The position numbers and the translations under genes are program-made. A DNA stretch of 19,445 bases. It comes from Candidatus Nanopelagicales bacterium. GTDB lineage: Bacteria > Actinomycetota > Actinomycetes > S36-B12. Below, piece by piece: positions 1-6,661 of this stretch. The stretch lies in the NCBI GenBank assembly GCA_938091275.1, contig CALKMY010000095.1, positions 1-19,445 of the forward strand, in the 5' to 3' direction. The notes beneath the pieces are model-generated. The model was given only the letters and a program-made list of their open reading frames with translations. It was not told where the DNA came from and did no database searches. The first letter of the stretch is position 1. Every line of letters begins with the position of its first letter.

Positions 1-1
1 G

Positions 2-352
2 CCAGAAACCTGGGAGAACGGGTGTGTGAAGCCCAAACCCAGCCCGTCCCCTACGGTGACACCCACGCCGACGGTGACACCTACGCCGACGGTGACACCT
101 ACGCCGACGGTGACACCTACGCCGCCGCCGACAACTCCGGAGGCCACTCCGGAAACCACGGTGACTCCGGCCTCGCCTGAGACGCCCATCGATGCGGATG
201 AGTTGGTGCCTGTCCAGCCAGCTGGTCCGGGAGCCCTGCCTGTCGAGGACGAGCCAGAGGCAGCCGTGGAGCCGGCGGCACCGCAGGCTACTGACACCTC
301 CGTGCCGACCTCCGTTCCCGCTGGTGGCGGTGCAGCGAGTAGCGATCGATGA
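2..352 (+). CDS. C-terminal end of a secreted Pro/Thr-rich protein (5' partial)
   Basis: The reading frame is open to the left edge, so the start and folded part lie outside the window; the GTG at 26 is unlikely to be the true start because the frame continues upstream (PETWENGC...). What is visible is a low-complexity tail: four TVTPTP-type repeats, then a Pro/Thr/Glu/Ala-rich stretch ending in AGGGAASSDR. Such tails usually span the cell wall in exported actinobacterial proteins. There is no LPXTG-like motif, hydrophobic segment or basic tail at the end, so this is not an obvious sortase substrate even though a sortase gene follows with a 4-bp ATGA overlap. No function is assigned. Confidence 0.7.
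   Translation, partial: PETWENGCVKPKPSPSPTVTPTPTVTPTPTVTPTPTVTPTPPPTTPEATPETTVTPASPETPIDADELVPVQPAGPGALPVEDEPEAAVEPAAPQATDTSVPTSVPAGGGAASSDR
53..124 (+). repeat. Four tandem 18-bp units coding TVTPTP
   Basis: The unit ACGGTGACACCTACGCCG occurs four times head to tail; only the first copy differs (CCACG for CTACG). Such near-identity at DNA level suggests recent expansion by slippage or unequal exchange. The copy number probably varies between strains and sets the length of the wall-spanning tail. Confidence 0.9.
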
Positions 353-990
353 AACAAGCGGTGCTGCGGCTTGCGGCACTCGTTACCTGCGCCGGGTTCC
401 TGGTTGGCTGCTCCACAGTCAGCGAGGAACCCGGTGCGGACTCGGCACGTTATCCAACGGCATGGTCATCCCCAGCTGACGCACGCGCACCGGCTACAGG
501 CTCAGATGACGTCCTCGAGCGGACCCCCTACGTAACCGCACCCCAGCCAGCATCGATTCGTATCCCTGCACTAGGGGTTATGGCCCGGATTCAACCAGTG
601 GGCCTCACCGATCCATCGACAATGCAGGTCCCAAAGGACATTTCGGTGGTTGGCTGGTTTGACCAAAGTGTCACGCCACGGGGCGAGTCGGGACACACGG
701 TTCTGGTTGGACACCGTGATGGAACGACGGATCCTAATGGTGTATTCCGGTACCTCGCCGACGTAAACGACGGAGATCGCATTGTTGTGCGGGATCTGGC
801 GGGAACGCGCACCGACTACACGGTGATGACAGTCGAAGCTCTCGGTAGGAAAGCGTTTGCTCGGCATGCTCCCGCCATCTTCGCTACAGATGGCCCTCAT
901 CAACTTGTGTTGTTGACCTGTGGAGGGAACTACGACCTTGAACGTGGTGGCTATGACAAGACAGTTGTGGTGTTTGCGAAACGCACCTGA
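349..990 (+). CDS. Class F-like sortase with lipoprotein signal
   Basis: This 213-residue protein is a sortase, a cysteine transpeptidase that joins surface proteins to acceptors outside the membrane. The fold starts near residue 67 (PASIRIPALGVMARIQPVGL). The catalytic His is in LVGHRDG (His122) and the Cys in LLTCGG (Cys191). The usual downstream YRDN-type segment reads GGYDKTVVV, so the catalytic Arg is not in the position I expect; Arg199 or Lys204 are nearby. The N-terminus has a basic start, a hydrophobic stretch and a lipobox LVGC (Cys21), pointing to lipid anchoring rather than the usual transmembrane helix. The ATG overlaps the previous stop as ATGA, indicating translational coupling. 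Class F is an assignment by resemblance; class E is the alternative. Confidence 0.85.
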   Translation: MKQAVLRLAALVTCAGFLVGCSTVSEEPGADSARYPTAWSSPADARAPATGSDDVLERTPYVTAPQPASIRIPALGVMARIQPVGLTDPSTMQVPKDISVVGWFDQSVTPRGESGHTVLVGHRDGTTDPNGVFRYLADVNDGDRIVVRDLAGTRTDYTVMTVEALGRKAFARHAPAIFATDGPHQLVLLTCGGNYDLERGGYDKTVVVFAKRT

Positions 991-1072
991 TCGTGCATTG
1001 ACCATCAACCGTTGGCTTTGACCGCTCGCGAGGAGGCCTAACTCAAAGATGGTTGTCACCTCACATCCAACC

Positions 1073-1078
1073 GAGGAG
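1073..1078 (+). promoter_or_regulatory. Shine-Dalgarno site setting the GT4 start
   Basis: GAGGAG lies 7 bases before the ATG at 1086. This favours that start over the upstream in-frame TTG at 1053, whose extra 11 residues do not resemble a glycosyltransferase N-terminus. A second AGGAGG at 1031-1036 precedes ATG 1049, which opens only a short frame without recognisable content. Confidence 0.65.
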
Positions 1079-1085
1079 AACTTTG

Positions 1086-2240
1086 ATGTCGCAGAGCTTC
1101 GCCATGATCAGCACCTATCCGCCAACGCAGTGTGGAATCGCGACCTTCTCGCGATCACTGGCCTCGTCCATGAACCGGTTGGGGCAAGACGTTCGAATCC
1201 TGCGTTTGGCCGACGGAGCAGTAACACCGGCAAGCGAGATGATCATTGGTGACCACGCGTCGGCGCGCGATATTCCCCGTTCAGCTCAGCTACTCAATCG
1301 GCATGACGCAGTTATCGTGCAGCACGAATTCGGTATTTACCCGGGTGAGGATGGTGAAGGTGTTCTCCATCTCCTCGGAGAAATCACCGTGCCGGTCATC
1401 TCCATCCTGCACACGGTTGGTGAGCGCCCCACGTATCGCCAAAGGCGGATTCTTCAGAGTTTGCTGGATGCGTCCGATGCCGTTGTTGTCTTATCCAATG
1501 CAGCGCTCGATGCCCTCGTGCGGACTTATGACGCGGACATGGATCGGACGTACGTGATTCCGCATGGCGCCCCGGATTTTCGTGGCTCCTACCGACCGGA
1601 TGTCCTTCGCATGCGTCCGCGCATCCTCACGTGGGGATTGTTGAGCGAGGGCAAGGGAATCGAGTGGGGAATCACGGCAATGTCCTTGCTTCGGGACATT
1701 GACCCCATGCCCATCTATTACATTGTCGGGCAAACGCACCCGAAGGTCGCAGCTCGCGATGGGCACCGCTATCGATATGAGCTCGGGGAGATGGCCCGTC
1801 GAATGGGTGTAGGCGACCGTGTGCACTTCGTCGACGGCTACCTGGACAACAACGGATTGACGCGCCTCATCATGTCTGCAGATATGTACCTGTTGCCGTA
1901 CGACAGTCGCGAGCAGGTGACATCAGGAGTGCTATCTGAGGCGATGGTGGCGGGGGGACCGATCATCGCCACGCATTTCCCTCACGCGATTGAGCTTCTC
2001 GGAGATGGCACCGGCATGCTCGTCAAGCATGAAAGCCCAAATGCCATCGCTGAGGCAGTCCGGCAGATCATCCGGGATCCGCAATTGCGGCACACGATGC
2101 GCGCGAAGACTGCAGCTAAATCGAGCTCGTTCGTCTGGCCCGCGGTGGGATCGGCGATGACCTCGCTCACCCACTCTGTTGTTCGCTCGGCTCAGCGACG
2201 CACACTCCCCACCATGCACAGCGATCGAGTATCAGCATGA
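1086..2240 (+). CDS. GT4-type glycosyltransferase (GT-B fold)
   Basis: The 384-residue length and motifs fit retaining GT4 glycosyltransferases that use nucleotide sugars. The N-terminal half opens with ISTYPPTQCGIATFSRSL (residues 9-25), the glycine-containing acceptor-side loop of this subgroup. The C-terminal donor half starts near GLLSEGKGIEW (184-194) and carries YIVGQTHP (212-219) and LPYDSREQVTSGVLSEAM (270-287), equivalent to the E-x7-E nucleotide-sugar region. No signal peptide or membrane span is seen, so it is cytoplasmic or membrane-peripheral. The last four bases (ATGA) overlap the next gene, and a GH130 protein follows, which suggests a mannosyl or related product. Donor and acceptor cannot be read from the sequence. 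Confidence 0.88.
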   Translation: MSQSFAMISTYPPTQCGIATFSRSLASSMNRLGQDVRILRLADGAVTPASEMIIGDHASARDIPRSAQLLNRHDAVIVQHEFGIYPGEDGEGVLHLLGEITVPVISILHTVGERPTYRQRRILQSLLDASDAVVVLSNAALDALVRTYDADMDRTYVIPHGAPDFRGSYRPDVLRMRPRILTWGLLSEGKGIEWGITAMSLLRDIDPMPIYYIVGQTHPKVAARDGHRYRYELGEMARRMGVGDRVHFVDGYLDNNGLTRLIMSADMYLLPYDSREQVTSGVLSEAMVAGGPIIATHFPHAIELLGDGTGMLVKHESPNAIAEAVRQIIRDPQLRHTMRAKTAAKSSSFVWPAVGSAMTSLTHSVVRSAQRRTLPTMHSDRVSA

Positions 2241-3235
2241 ATATCTCCCACCTGGCTTCGCTCACCGACGACATTGGATTGTTTGAGCACTGCTTGTTCG
2301 CAGAACCGCGAACCAGCCATGGTTACTGCGTAGACGACGTATCCCGCGGGCTGACTGTCCTGATGCGCAGCGATGATCGAAGCGATGAAGCTCGACGATT
2401 GATCGACACCTACATAGCGTTTCTCAGCGCGGCACAACAGCCGGACGGAACCATCATCAATCGACGGGATTGCGAAGGTCGCTGGTATGGCCCGGCAAGC
2501 ACCGAGGATCACTGGGGTAGAGCCCTGTGGGCTTGGGGAACTCTGGTCAGAGAAAGTGGCGACACGAACCGAGCGGCAGAGGCCTATGAACACTTTCGAA
2601 TCTCGGCGCGCCGGCGATCAGTGTTCCTGCGCTCAATGGTCTTCGCTTCATTGGGCGCCAGCCAAGTGTTGGACGTGCTACCAGGGAACCGGGTGGCGCT
2701 AGCCGTCCTCGAGGACACGATTGCCATGCTGCCCGAGGCACCACCGGGAAAGTGGGTATGGCCCGAGAGTCGACTTACGTACGCCAACGCAGCAGTGGCC
2801 GAGGCGATGATGCTGGCTGGGTTCCACACCAACCGAAATGACGTCATACGCCGGGGTCGCCACGCGTTGGAGTGGCTCTGGCAACTTCAGTCGGAGGCTG
2901 ATCACCTTTCGATCACTCCGCACACTGGATGGCTGCCAGGCGATTCACTACCGGCCTTCGATCAACAACCCATCGAAGTCGCAGCGCTTGTCGATGCTTG
3001 TGCGACCGCCTATCACTTGACGAGCGATCCCATCTGGAGTCAACGCATGATGATTGGCCAGCGGTGGTTCGACGGTCACAATGATCAAGGCATAGCAATG
3101 CGAGACACCAGGACTGGTGCAGGCTACGACGCCCTCACACTCGATAGTCGAAATGAGAATCAAGGTGCCGAATCGACCATCGCCGTGATGAGTGTCGCGC
3201 AGCGAACGAGCGTTCATCTCGAATCGGTGGATTGA
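2237..3235 (+). CDS. Putative alpha/alpha-toroid (six-hairpin) carbohydrate protein
   Basis: 332 residues, with no signal peptide and no membrane span. Repeated helical hairpins run through it, with features typical of alpha/alpha-toroid carbohydrate enzymes: HGYCVDDVSRGL near residues 28-39, DGTI and STEDHWGRALWAWGTL at about 72-103, and a conserved-looking TGW plus FDQQPIEVAALVDAC in the C-terminal third. Homologues are, from memory, often labelled just as 'glycosyltransferase' or hypothetical because they sit in the same operon; I see no GT fold. It begins inside the ATGA overlap with the GT4 gene and its stop overlaps the TTG start of the GH130 gene, so all three are probably made together. 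Possible roles are hydrolase, epimerase-like or lyase; the substrate is unknown. Confidence 0.6.
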   Translation: MNISHLASLTDDIGLFEHCLFAEPRTSHGYCVDDVSRGLTVLMRSDDRSDEARRLIDTYIAFLSAAQQPDGTIINRRDCEGRWYGPASTEDHWGRALWAWGTLVRESGDTNRAAEAYEHFRISARRRSVFLRSMVFASLGASQVLDVLPGNRVALAVLEDTIAMLPEAPPGKWVWPESRLTYANAAVAEAMMLAGFHTNRNDVIRRGRHALEWLWQLQSEADHLSITPHTGWLPGDSLPAFDQQPIEVAALVDACATAYHLTSDPIWSQRMMIGQRWFDGHNDQGIAMRDTRTGAGYDALTLDSRNENQGAESTIAVMSVAQRTSVHLESVD

Positions 3236-4686
3236 CGGTGCTGGAGCGTCTACCTGTCGAACTCACGGGATCGACCGATCGCGTTTTGTGCCGGATGTTT
3301 ATTCCCGGTGAGGAGGACCTCATTCGGGGCCCATCACGGATTCCCGAGGTGGTCAGCCGCTGCATGGAGTTGAGCAAAACACAGGTTTCGACGACCCTGC
3401 AGGCGGTGGAGCGGGACTTCAGCGGGCGCCATCGAAACCTGCGTGATGAATTCTCCTCACACTTTCGTGCGGTCGCACATATGGTCGAAGACGATGTCTC
3501 CGCTGAGCGACAGCTCTTGATTGGCGCGTACCTTACGCAGGAATACGCCATCGAGGGTGCTGCGTACTTCAATCCCTCCATCGTGCCGCATCCTGATGAG
3601 CCAGATGCAGAGTTGGGCAACCTGCGCTTCATCATGAGCGTGCGAGCCGTAGGCGAGGGTCATATTTCGACAATCGTCTTTAGATCCGGGTGCGTGACCT
3701 CGAGCGGGGAAGTTGTCATCGATTCACCCTCTCCATACACGACTATTCGCGCGAAGCGATACACGATCCTGCGGCGTCGTTACGTCCGGCAGTCTGCGAT
3801 CGAGGCAGGCCTGGACTCCACAGATCTGGAGTTGGTGCTCGGGATGCTGCCGGACAAGTTCACCGCGGAGGAGTTGCTGGCGGCGTTGAACCAGATCGAC
3901 CCTCGTGGGCTGCGCAACACCACGTCCGATGAGTTGATTAGCACGATGCAGGACATCGCCCGCAACACTTACGAAGCAGATTTCCCCGAGGATTCCACCC
4001 TCAGCGAGCGAGTGCTGTGGCCGATGGCGTCGGAGGAGCGACGGGGTATGGAGGATCTGCGGCTGGTGCGACTCGGTGATGAAGATGAGCCGGTGCGCTA
4101 TCGCGGTAGTTACACCGCTTTCGATGGAACTTGCGTGCAATCGCGCGTTTTGGAAACAGACGATTTTCGATCCTTTTCATCGATGTCCTTGACCGGTAAG
4201 GGCTCACAGAACAAGGGAATGGCGTTCTTTCCGCGTTGCATCGATGGTCGATACGTTGCCCTGTCGAGGTGGGATCGCGAGTCCATGTCACTGACGATCT
4301 CTGAGGACAGTTATCACTGGAATGATGTCCGGCCCATTGAAATGAGCAAGGAACCGTGGGAGCTGGTGCACGTGGGAAATTGCGGGTCGCCGATCGAGGT
4401 CGACGACGGATGGCTCGTGTTGACTCACGGCGCTGGCGCAATGCGCCAGTACGCGATCGGCGCGATGTTGCTGGATAAGAATGATCCAGGACGAGTACTC
4501 GGACGGACCAGCGAACCACTTCTTAAGGCATCGGATGAGGAGCGCAATGGGTATGTACCAAACGTGGTGTATTCCTGTGGGGCTTTGATACACGCGGATC
4601 GACTCACTATTCCGTACGGCATCAGCGACTGGCGTATTCGATTTGCTTCTGTGGCTATGTCGGATCTCCTGTCCGCTATCTCATAG
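3232..4686 (+). CDS. GH130-family glycoside phosphorylase/hydrolase, long form
   Basis: Known GH130 members are phosphorylases or hydrolases of beta-mannosides. The C-terminal half of this 484-residue protein shows the family signature: GMEDLRL (272-278, with Asp275 at the catalytic-acid position), YRGSYTAFDG, NKGMAFFPRCIDGRYVALSR (327-346), GNCGSPIEVDDGWLVLTHG (382-400) and GYVPNVVYSCGALI (440-453). Residues 1-270 form a long N-terminal part including YFNPSIVPHPD and VGEGHISTIVFRSG; this resembles the extended GH130 forms rather than the minimal five-bladed-propeller enzymes. The start is TTG 3232, overlapping the previous stop; GTG 3238 is an equally possible start two codons on. The 3' end overlaps the convergent regulator gene by 6 bp. 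Phosphorolysis versus hydrolysis cannot be decided here. Confidence 0.85.
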   Translation: MTVLERLPVELTGSTDRVLCRMFIPGEEDLIRGPSRIPEVVSRCMELSKTQVSTTLQAVERDFSGRHRNLRDEFSSHFRAVAHMVEDDVSAERQLLIGAYLTQEYAIEGAAYFNPSIVPHPDEPDAELGNLRFIMSVRAVGEGHISTIVFRSGCVTSSGEVVIDSPSPYTTIRAKRYTILRRRYVRQSAIEAGLDSTDLELVLGMLPDKFTAEELLAALNQIDPRGLRNTTSDELISTMQDIARNTYEADFPEDSTLSERVLWPMASEERRGMEDLRLVRLGDEDEPVRYRGSYTAFDGTCVQSRVLETDDFRSFSSMSLTGKGSQNKGMAFFPRCIDGRYVALSRWDRESMSLTISEDSYHWNDVRPIEMSKEPWELVHVGNCGSPIEVDDGWLVLTHGAGAMRQYAIGAMLLDKNDPGRVLGRTSEPLLKASDEERNGYVPNVVYSCGALIHADRLTIPYGISDWRIRFASVAMSDLLSAIS

Positions 4687-5313
4687 CGGGTTGATTCGGC
4701 ATTCCATGAAAGCCAGTGCTCCGACTTCATCGCCCAAGAGTTGACGACGCCTGTCGACATGAACGAGGTTACCGACTGAGTCGCGAACCCACGCTGTGTC
4801 GTGGTGTTGGTGCACACCGTGCGACCACATGTTCTGAGTGGTGGCCATTAACCGGTCGACCGGCACTTGTTCCATGTCGGAGATCAAGAAGTGGGTGTTG
4901 AGTACCTCCTGTGGTTCCCAGCCGAGAAAGGGCTGATCTGCGGGTGCTACGTCTACTAACGTGCCGGTCGCGTCGTGTAGGAGTGTGAACGCGCTGTATA
5001 GCGTGGGCTTTTCGGGATCGAACCGATAGCCCACACCTCGAATCGTGTGAATGAAGTGCGGACTGGAACCGGACTCACCGAGCTTTCTGCGCAGCCGACT
5101 GATGTAAACCTCTATAGCGCTTTCATCTTCGACAAGACTCGAGCCCCACAGCTGATTGAGCAACTGTCGCGGAGAGAGAACTCGGCGCGGATTACTCGAC
5201 AGGACCGTGAGTAGCTCGAACTCCGTGCGCGTCAAGTCAACGGGGACTCCATTGAGGATTACCTCGCGTGACTGGTGGTCAATGACCAGCCCCGCTGGCA
5301 GGAGGCCTGTCAT
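4681..5313 (-). CDS. One-component regulator: winged helix (OmpR/PhoB type) + PAS-like domain
   Basis: Residues 7-99 form an OmpR/PhoB winged helix: DLTRTEFELLTVLSSNP, the recognition-helix region ESAIEVYISRLRRKLG, and IHTIRGVGYRF. There is no receiver domain in front; an in-frame stop lies six codons upstream of the ATG. Residues 105-207 look like a PAS fold (FTLLHDATGTLVDVAPADQP, then FLGWEPQEVLNTHFL), a typical ligand- or cofactor-sensing module. The protein is soluble, so it is not a ToxR/CadC-type membrane regulator. It shares its layout and the block DQPFLGWEP-EVL-T-FI with the regulator at 5475-6125. The ATG is preceded by AAGGA. It converges on the GH130 gene with a 6-bp overlap. Two 30-bp repeats lie just upstream. 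The ligand and targets are unknown. Confidence 0.85.
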   Translation of the reverse strand: MTGLLPAGLVIDHQSREVILNGVPVDLTRTEFELLTVLSSNPRRVLSPRQLLNQLWGSSLVEDESAIEVYISRLRRKLGESGSSPHFIHTIRGVGYRFDPEKPTLYSAFTLLHDATGTLVDVAPADQPFLGWEPQEVLNTHFLISDMEQVPVDRLMATTQNMWSHGVHQHHDTAWVRDSVGNLVHVDRRRQLLGDEVGALAFMECRINPL

Positions 5314-5370
5314 CGTCCTTGTGGGGTTTCAGGTGAGGGCATGGCATTTCTCTTTTCCTCCGGGTCCTGT

Positions 5371-5436
5371 GCGACGAGAGTGTCACAAGTAGTGAAGAGG
5401 GACCGCGCGACGAGAGTGTCACAAGTAGTGAAGAGG
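5371..5436. repeat. Perfect 30-bp direct repeat (two copies) with TCAC-N5-GTGA palindromes
   Basis: Copies at 5371-5400 and 5407-5436 are identical over 30 bases with a 6-bp spacer, a 36-bp period. Each holds the imperfect palindrome TCACAAGTAGTGA (5383-5395 and 5419-5431). The pair lies 58 to 123 bases upstream of the start of the regulator gene at 4681-5313, between the two paralogous regulators. Two more TCAC elements at 5464 and 5475 are 11 bp apart. The location and symmetry suggest an operator; this is an inference. Confidence 0.8.
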
Positions 5437-5443
5437 AACGTAA

Positions 5444-5467
5444 GTGAAAAGCGGCATATTGCCTCAC
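5444..5467 (-). terminator. Weak hairpin after the second regulator gene
   Basis: Downstream of the TGA of the 5475-6125 gene, the - strand reads GTGA then GGCA-ATA-TGCC then GCTTTTCAC. The short inner stem with a following run of T could stop transcription; the outer GTGA/TCAC arms also pair around a bulge. The stem is short, so this is only a suggestion, and TCAC at 5464 may belong to regulatory sites instead. Confidence 0.25.
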
Positions 5468-5474
5468 GTTATGT

Positions 5475-6125
5475 TCACAAGTACAAGGTGGCCTCGAGGC
5501 CGGTGAATCGTCGTGACCTGGAATGCACAGTGGCCTCACCATCGGCGATATGGAGTCCGCCGTCCGCTCGCCGGACGTTGAAGGGTCCGGTGATCGTCCT
5601 GACCCCAGCAAGGACGAGGGATTTCGCGAGCGCGCGCAAGACGTTTGGGTGGTCGTAGAGCCATGGTTGGGGAGCCAGGATGAAAACGGTGTCCAGCACC
5701 TCGTCGGGCTCCCAGCCCAAGAAGGGCTGATCGTTTGGAACGATTTCCCGAAGGATCAATCGGTGATCCGACACAAGGCGCAAAGGTTGTCGTTGGAGTG
5801 GCGGTGGAACGAACATGAAGCCGCGACCCCGGATCGTGCGGATGACCTCCACAGAGGGCAGGGGCGCCTCCAACTTGCTGCGAAGGCGGCTGACATACAC
5901 CTCCACTGCATGACCGTCGCCGACAGTCGCCGAGCCCCAGATGGCTTCCAACAGTTCGGATGTCGCGACGACCTGCGTGGGACTGAGCATCAGCCGCTCA
6001 AGAAGCTCAAACTCCCTGGGTGTGAGTCGGGCTAGTTGGCCATCGATCCAGGCATCGCGCAAGCCCCAATCAAGCATGATGCGCTCCATGGCCTCCCCGT
6101 CGGCAAGCATCGCCCGATACTTCAC
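5475..6125 (-). CDS. One-component regulator paralogue: winged helix + PAS-like domain
   Basis: 216 residues. An OmpR/PhoB winged helix covers about residues 17-107 (LTPREFELLERLMLSPTQVV, HAVEVYVSRLRSKLE, VIRTIRGRGFMF). Residues 117-216 form a diverged PAS-like domain whose best-kept part is NDQPFLGWEPDEVLDTVFIL (131-150), nearly the same as in the neighbouring regulator. Again there is no receiver domain. The start is GTG 6125 or ATG 6110; neither has a strong Shine-Dalgarno sequence and both leave the winged helix intact. The two genes are tandem on the - strand but separated by 161 bp with their own repeats, so they are probably transcribed separately. Five TCAC elements at 11-bp spacing lie 72 bases and more upstream of the start. 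Confidence 0.83.
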   Translation of the reverse strand: MKYRAMLADGEAMERIMLDWGLRDAWIDGQLARLTPREFELLERLMLSPTQVVATSELLEAIWGSATVGDGHAVEVYVSRLRSKLEAPLPSVEVIRTIRGRGFMFVPPPLQRQPLRLVSDHRLILREIVPNDQPFLGWEPDEVLDTVFILAPQPWLYDHPNVLRALAKSLVLAGVRTITGPFNVRRADGGLHIADGEATVHSRSRRFTGLEATLYL

Positions 6126-6196
6126 CTATTTCACGATGTGCTAGCAGATTAATGACATGGCGGTAAGAAACAGATCGCAAATCGGCCTTAGATCGC

Positions 6197-6250
6197 TCAC
6201 AGAAATGTCACAGAACTCTCACAGAACTCTCACAACCTCATCACCGGGCT
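6197..6250. promoter_or_regulatory. Five tandem 11-bp PhoP-box-like elements
   Basis: TCAC starts at 6197, 6208, 6219, 6230 and 6241, exactly 11 bp apart: TCACAGAAATG, TCACAGAACTC twice, TCACAACCTCA, TCACCGGGCTC. OmpR/PhoB winged helices bind head-to-tail on direct repeats of about 11 bp, and the PhoP box described for Mycobacterium tuberculosis is TCACAGC-N4-TCACAGC, the same 11-bp phase. The array lies upstream of the regulator gene read leftwards from 6125, at a distance that would suit an activator. Its right end lies just before the stop of the CLC remnant. The binding protein could be a PhoP-like response regulator or the local winged-helix proteins. Confidence 0.7.
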
Positions 6251-6259
6251 CAGAGCCGA

Positions 6260-6661
6260 TCAGTTCATTCGCGTGTCTGTCTTATCCAATTCATCGAATT
6301 GCTGTTGGACGATGGCACCTACGACCGCCCCGAGGATCGTGATCGGTACGACTTCAATACCGGCACTGCCGATGAGTAGCAATGCGAGCAAGGCAGACGT
6401 GAAGGGCAAGCGGATCATGGCGGTGGCCAGTGGACTCACGGCAGCACCGGAGGAGACGAGAGTGAAGAGCACACCCACACCAACGCCGAGGAAGGTTGCC
6501 GGGAAGATCGGTTCACCGCGTATCCCACCGCCGAGTGAGACGGCGTACCCAAGCGCCTTAATCGCCACGATCGCAATCACCACGCCGATCGCCAGCGCGA
6601 AAGCCTTCAGAGGGAGTTAGCTGGCGGCACTGATTGCTGGTGCTTCCTGCTGCTCGCTCAT
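6260..6661 (-). pseudogene. CLC chloride channel remnant with internal deletion
   Basis: Read on the - strand, an ATG at 6661 overlaps the helicase stop (ATGA) and follows GGAAGG. It encodes 14 residues (MSEQQEAPAISAAS) before an in-frame TAA at 6619-6617. Directly after the stop, in the same frame, comes LPLKAFALAIG and then ALGYAVSLGGGIRGEPIFP, the helix region around the C-terminal anion-pore motif of CLC proteins (compare the RGGPVFP-type sequence), and a normal-looking C-terminus ending at 6260. The remaining piece is about 119 codons, whereas CLC proteins have about 400 or more. The middle of the gene seems to have been deleted between the original N-terminus and the last helices. A 107-residue product from GTG 6583 is possible but could not form a channel. 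Confidence 0.7.

Noticed and set aside
226..258. 'ALPVED' in the Pro/Thr-rich protein as a sortase signal
   Set aside because: It lacks Thr-Gly and is not followed by a hydrophobic span and basic tail; the protein continues about 37 residues of polar sequence.
571..1059. 162-codon open frame on the - strand opposite the sortase
   Set aside because: Shadow frame; the sortase frame has catalytic motifs and a signal peptide.
1053..1085. Upstream TTG start for the GT4 gene
   Set aside because: The extra 11 residues do not fit the family N-terminus, and GAGGAG is correctly placed for ATG 1086.
5371..5436. Possible CRISPR-like repeats
   Set aside because: Only two copies with a 6-bp spacer, no further repeat units and no cas genes; better explained as an operator or local duplication.
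5279..5611. 110-codon - strand frame spanning the 30-bp repeats
   Set aside because: It overlaps both regulator genes in another frame, has repeat-derived low-complexity sequence and no recognisable motif.
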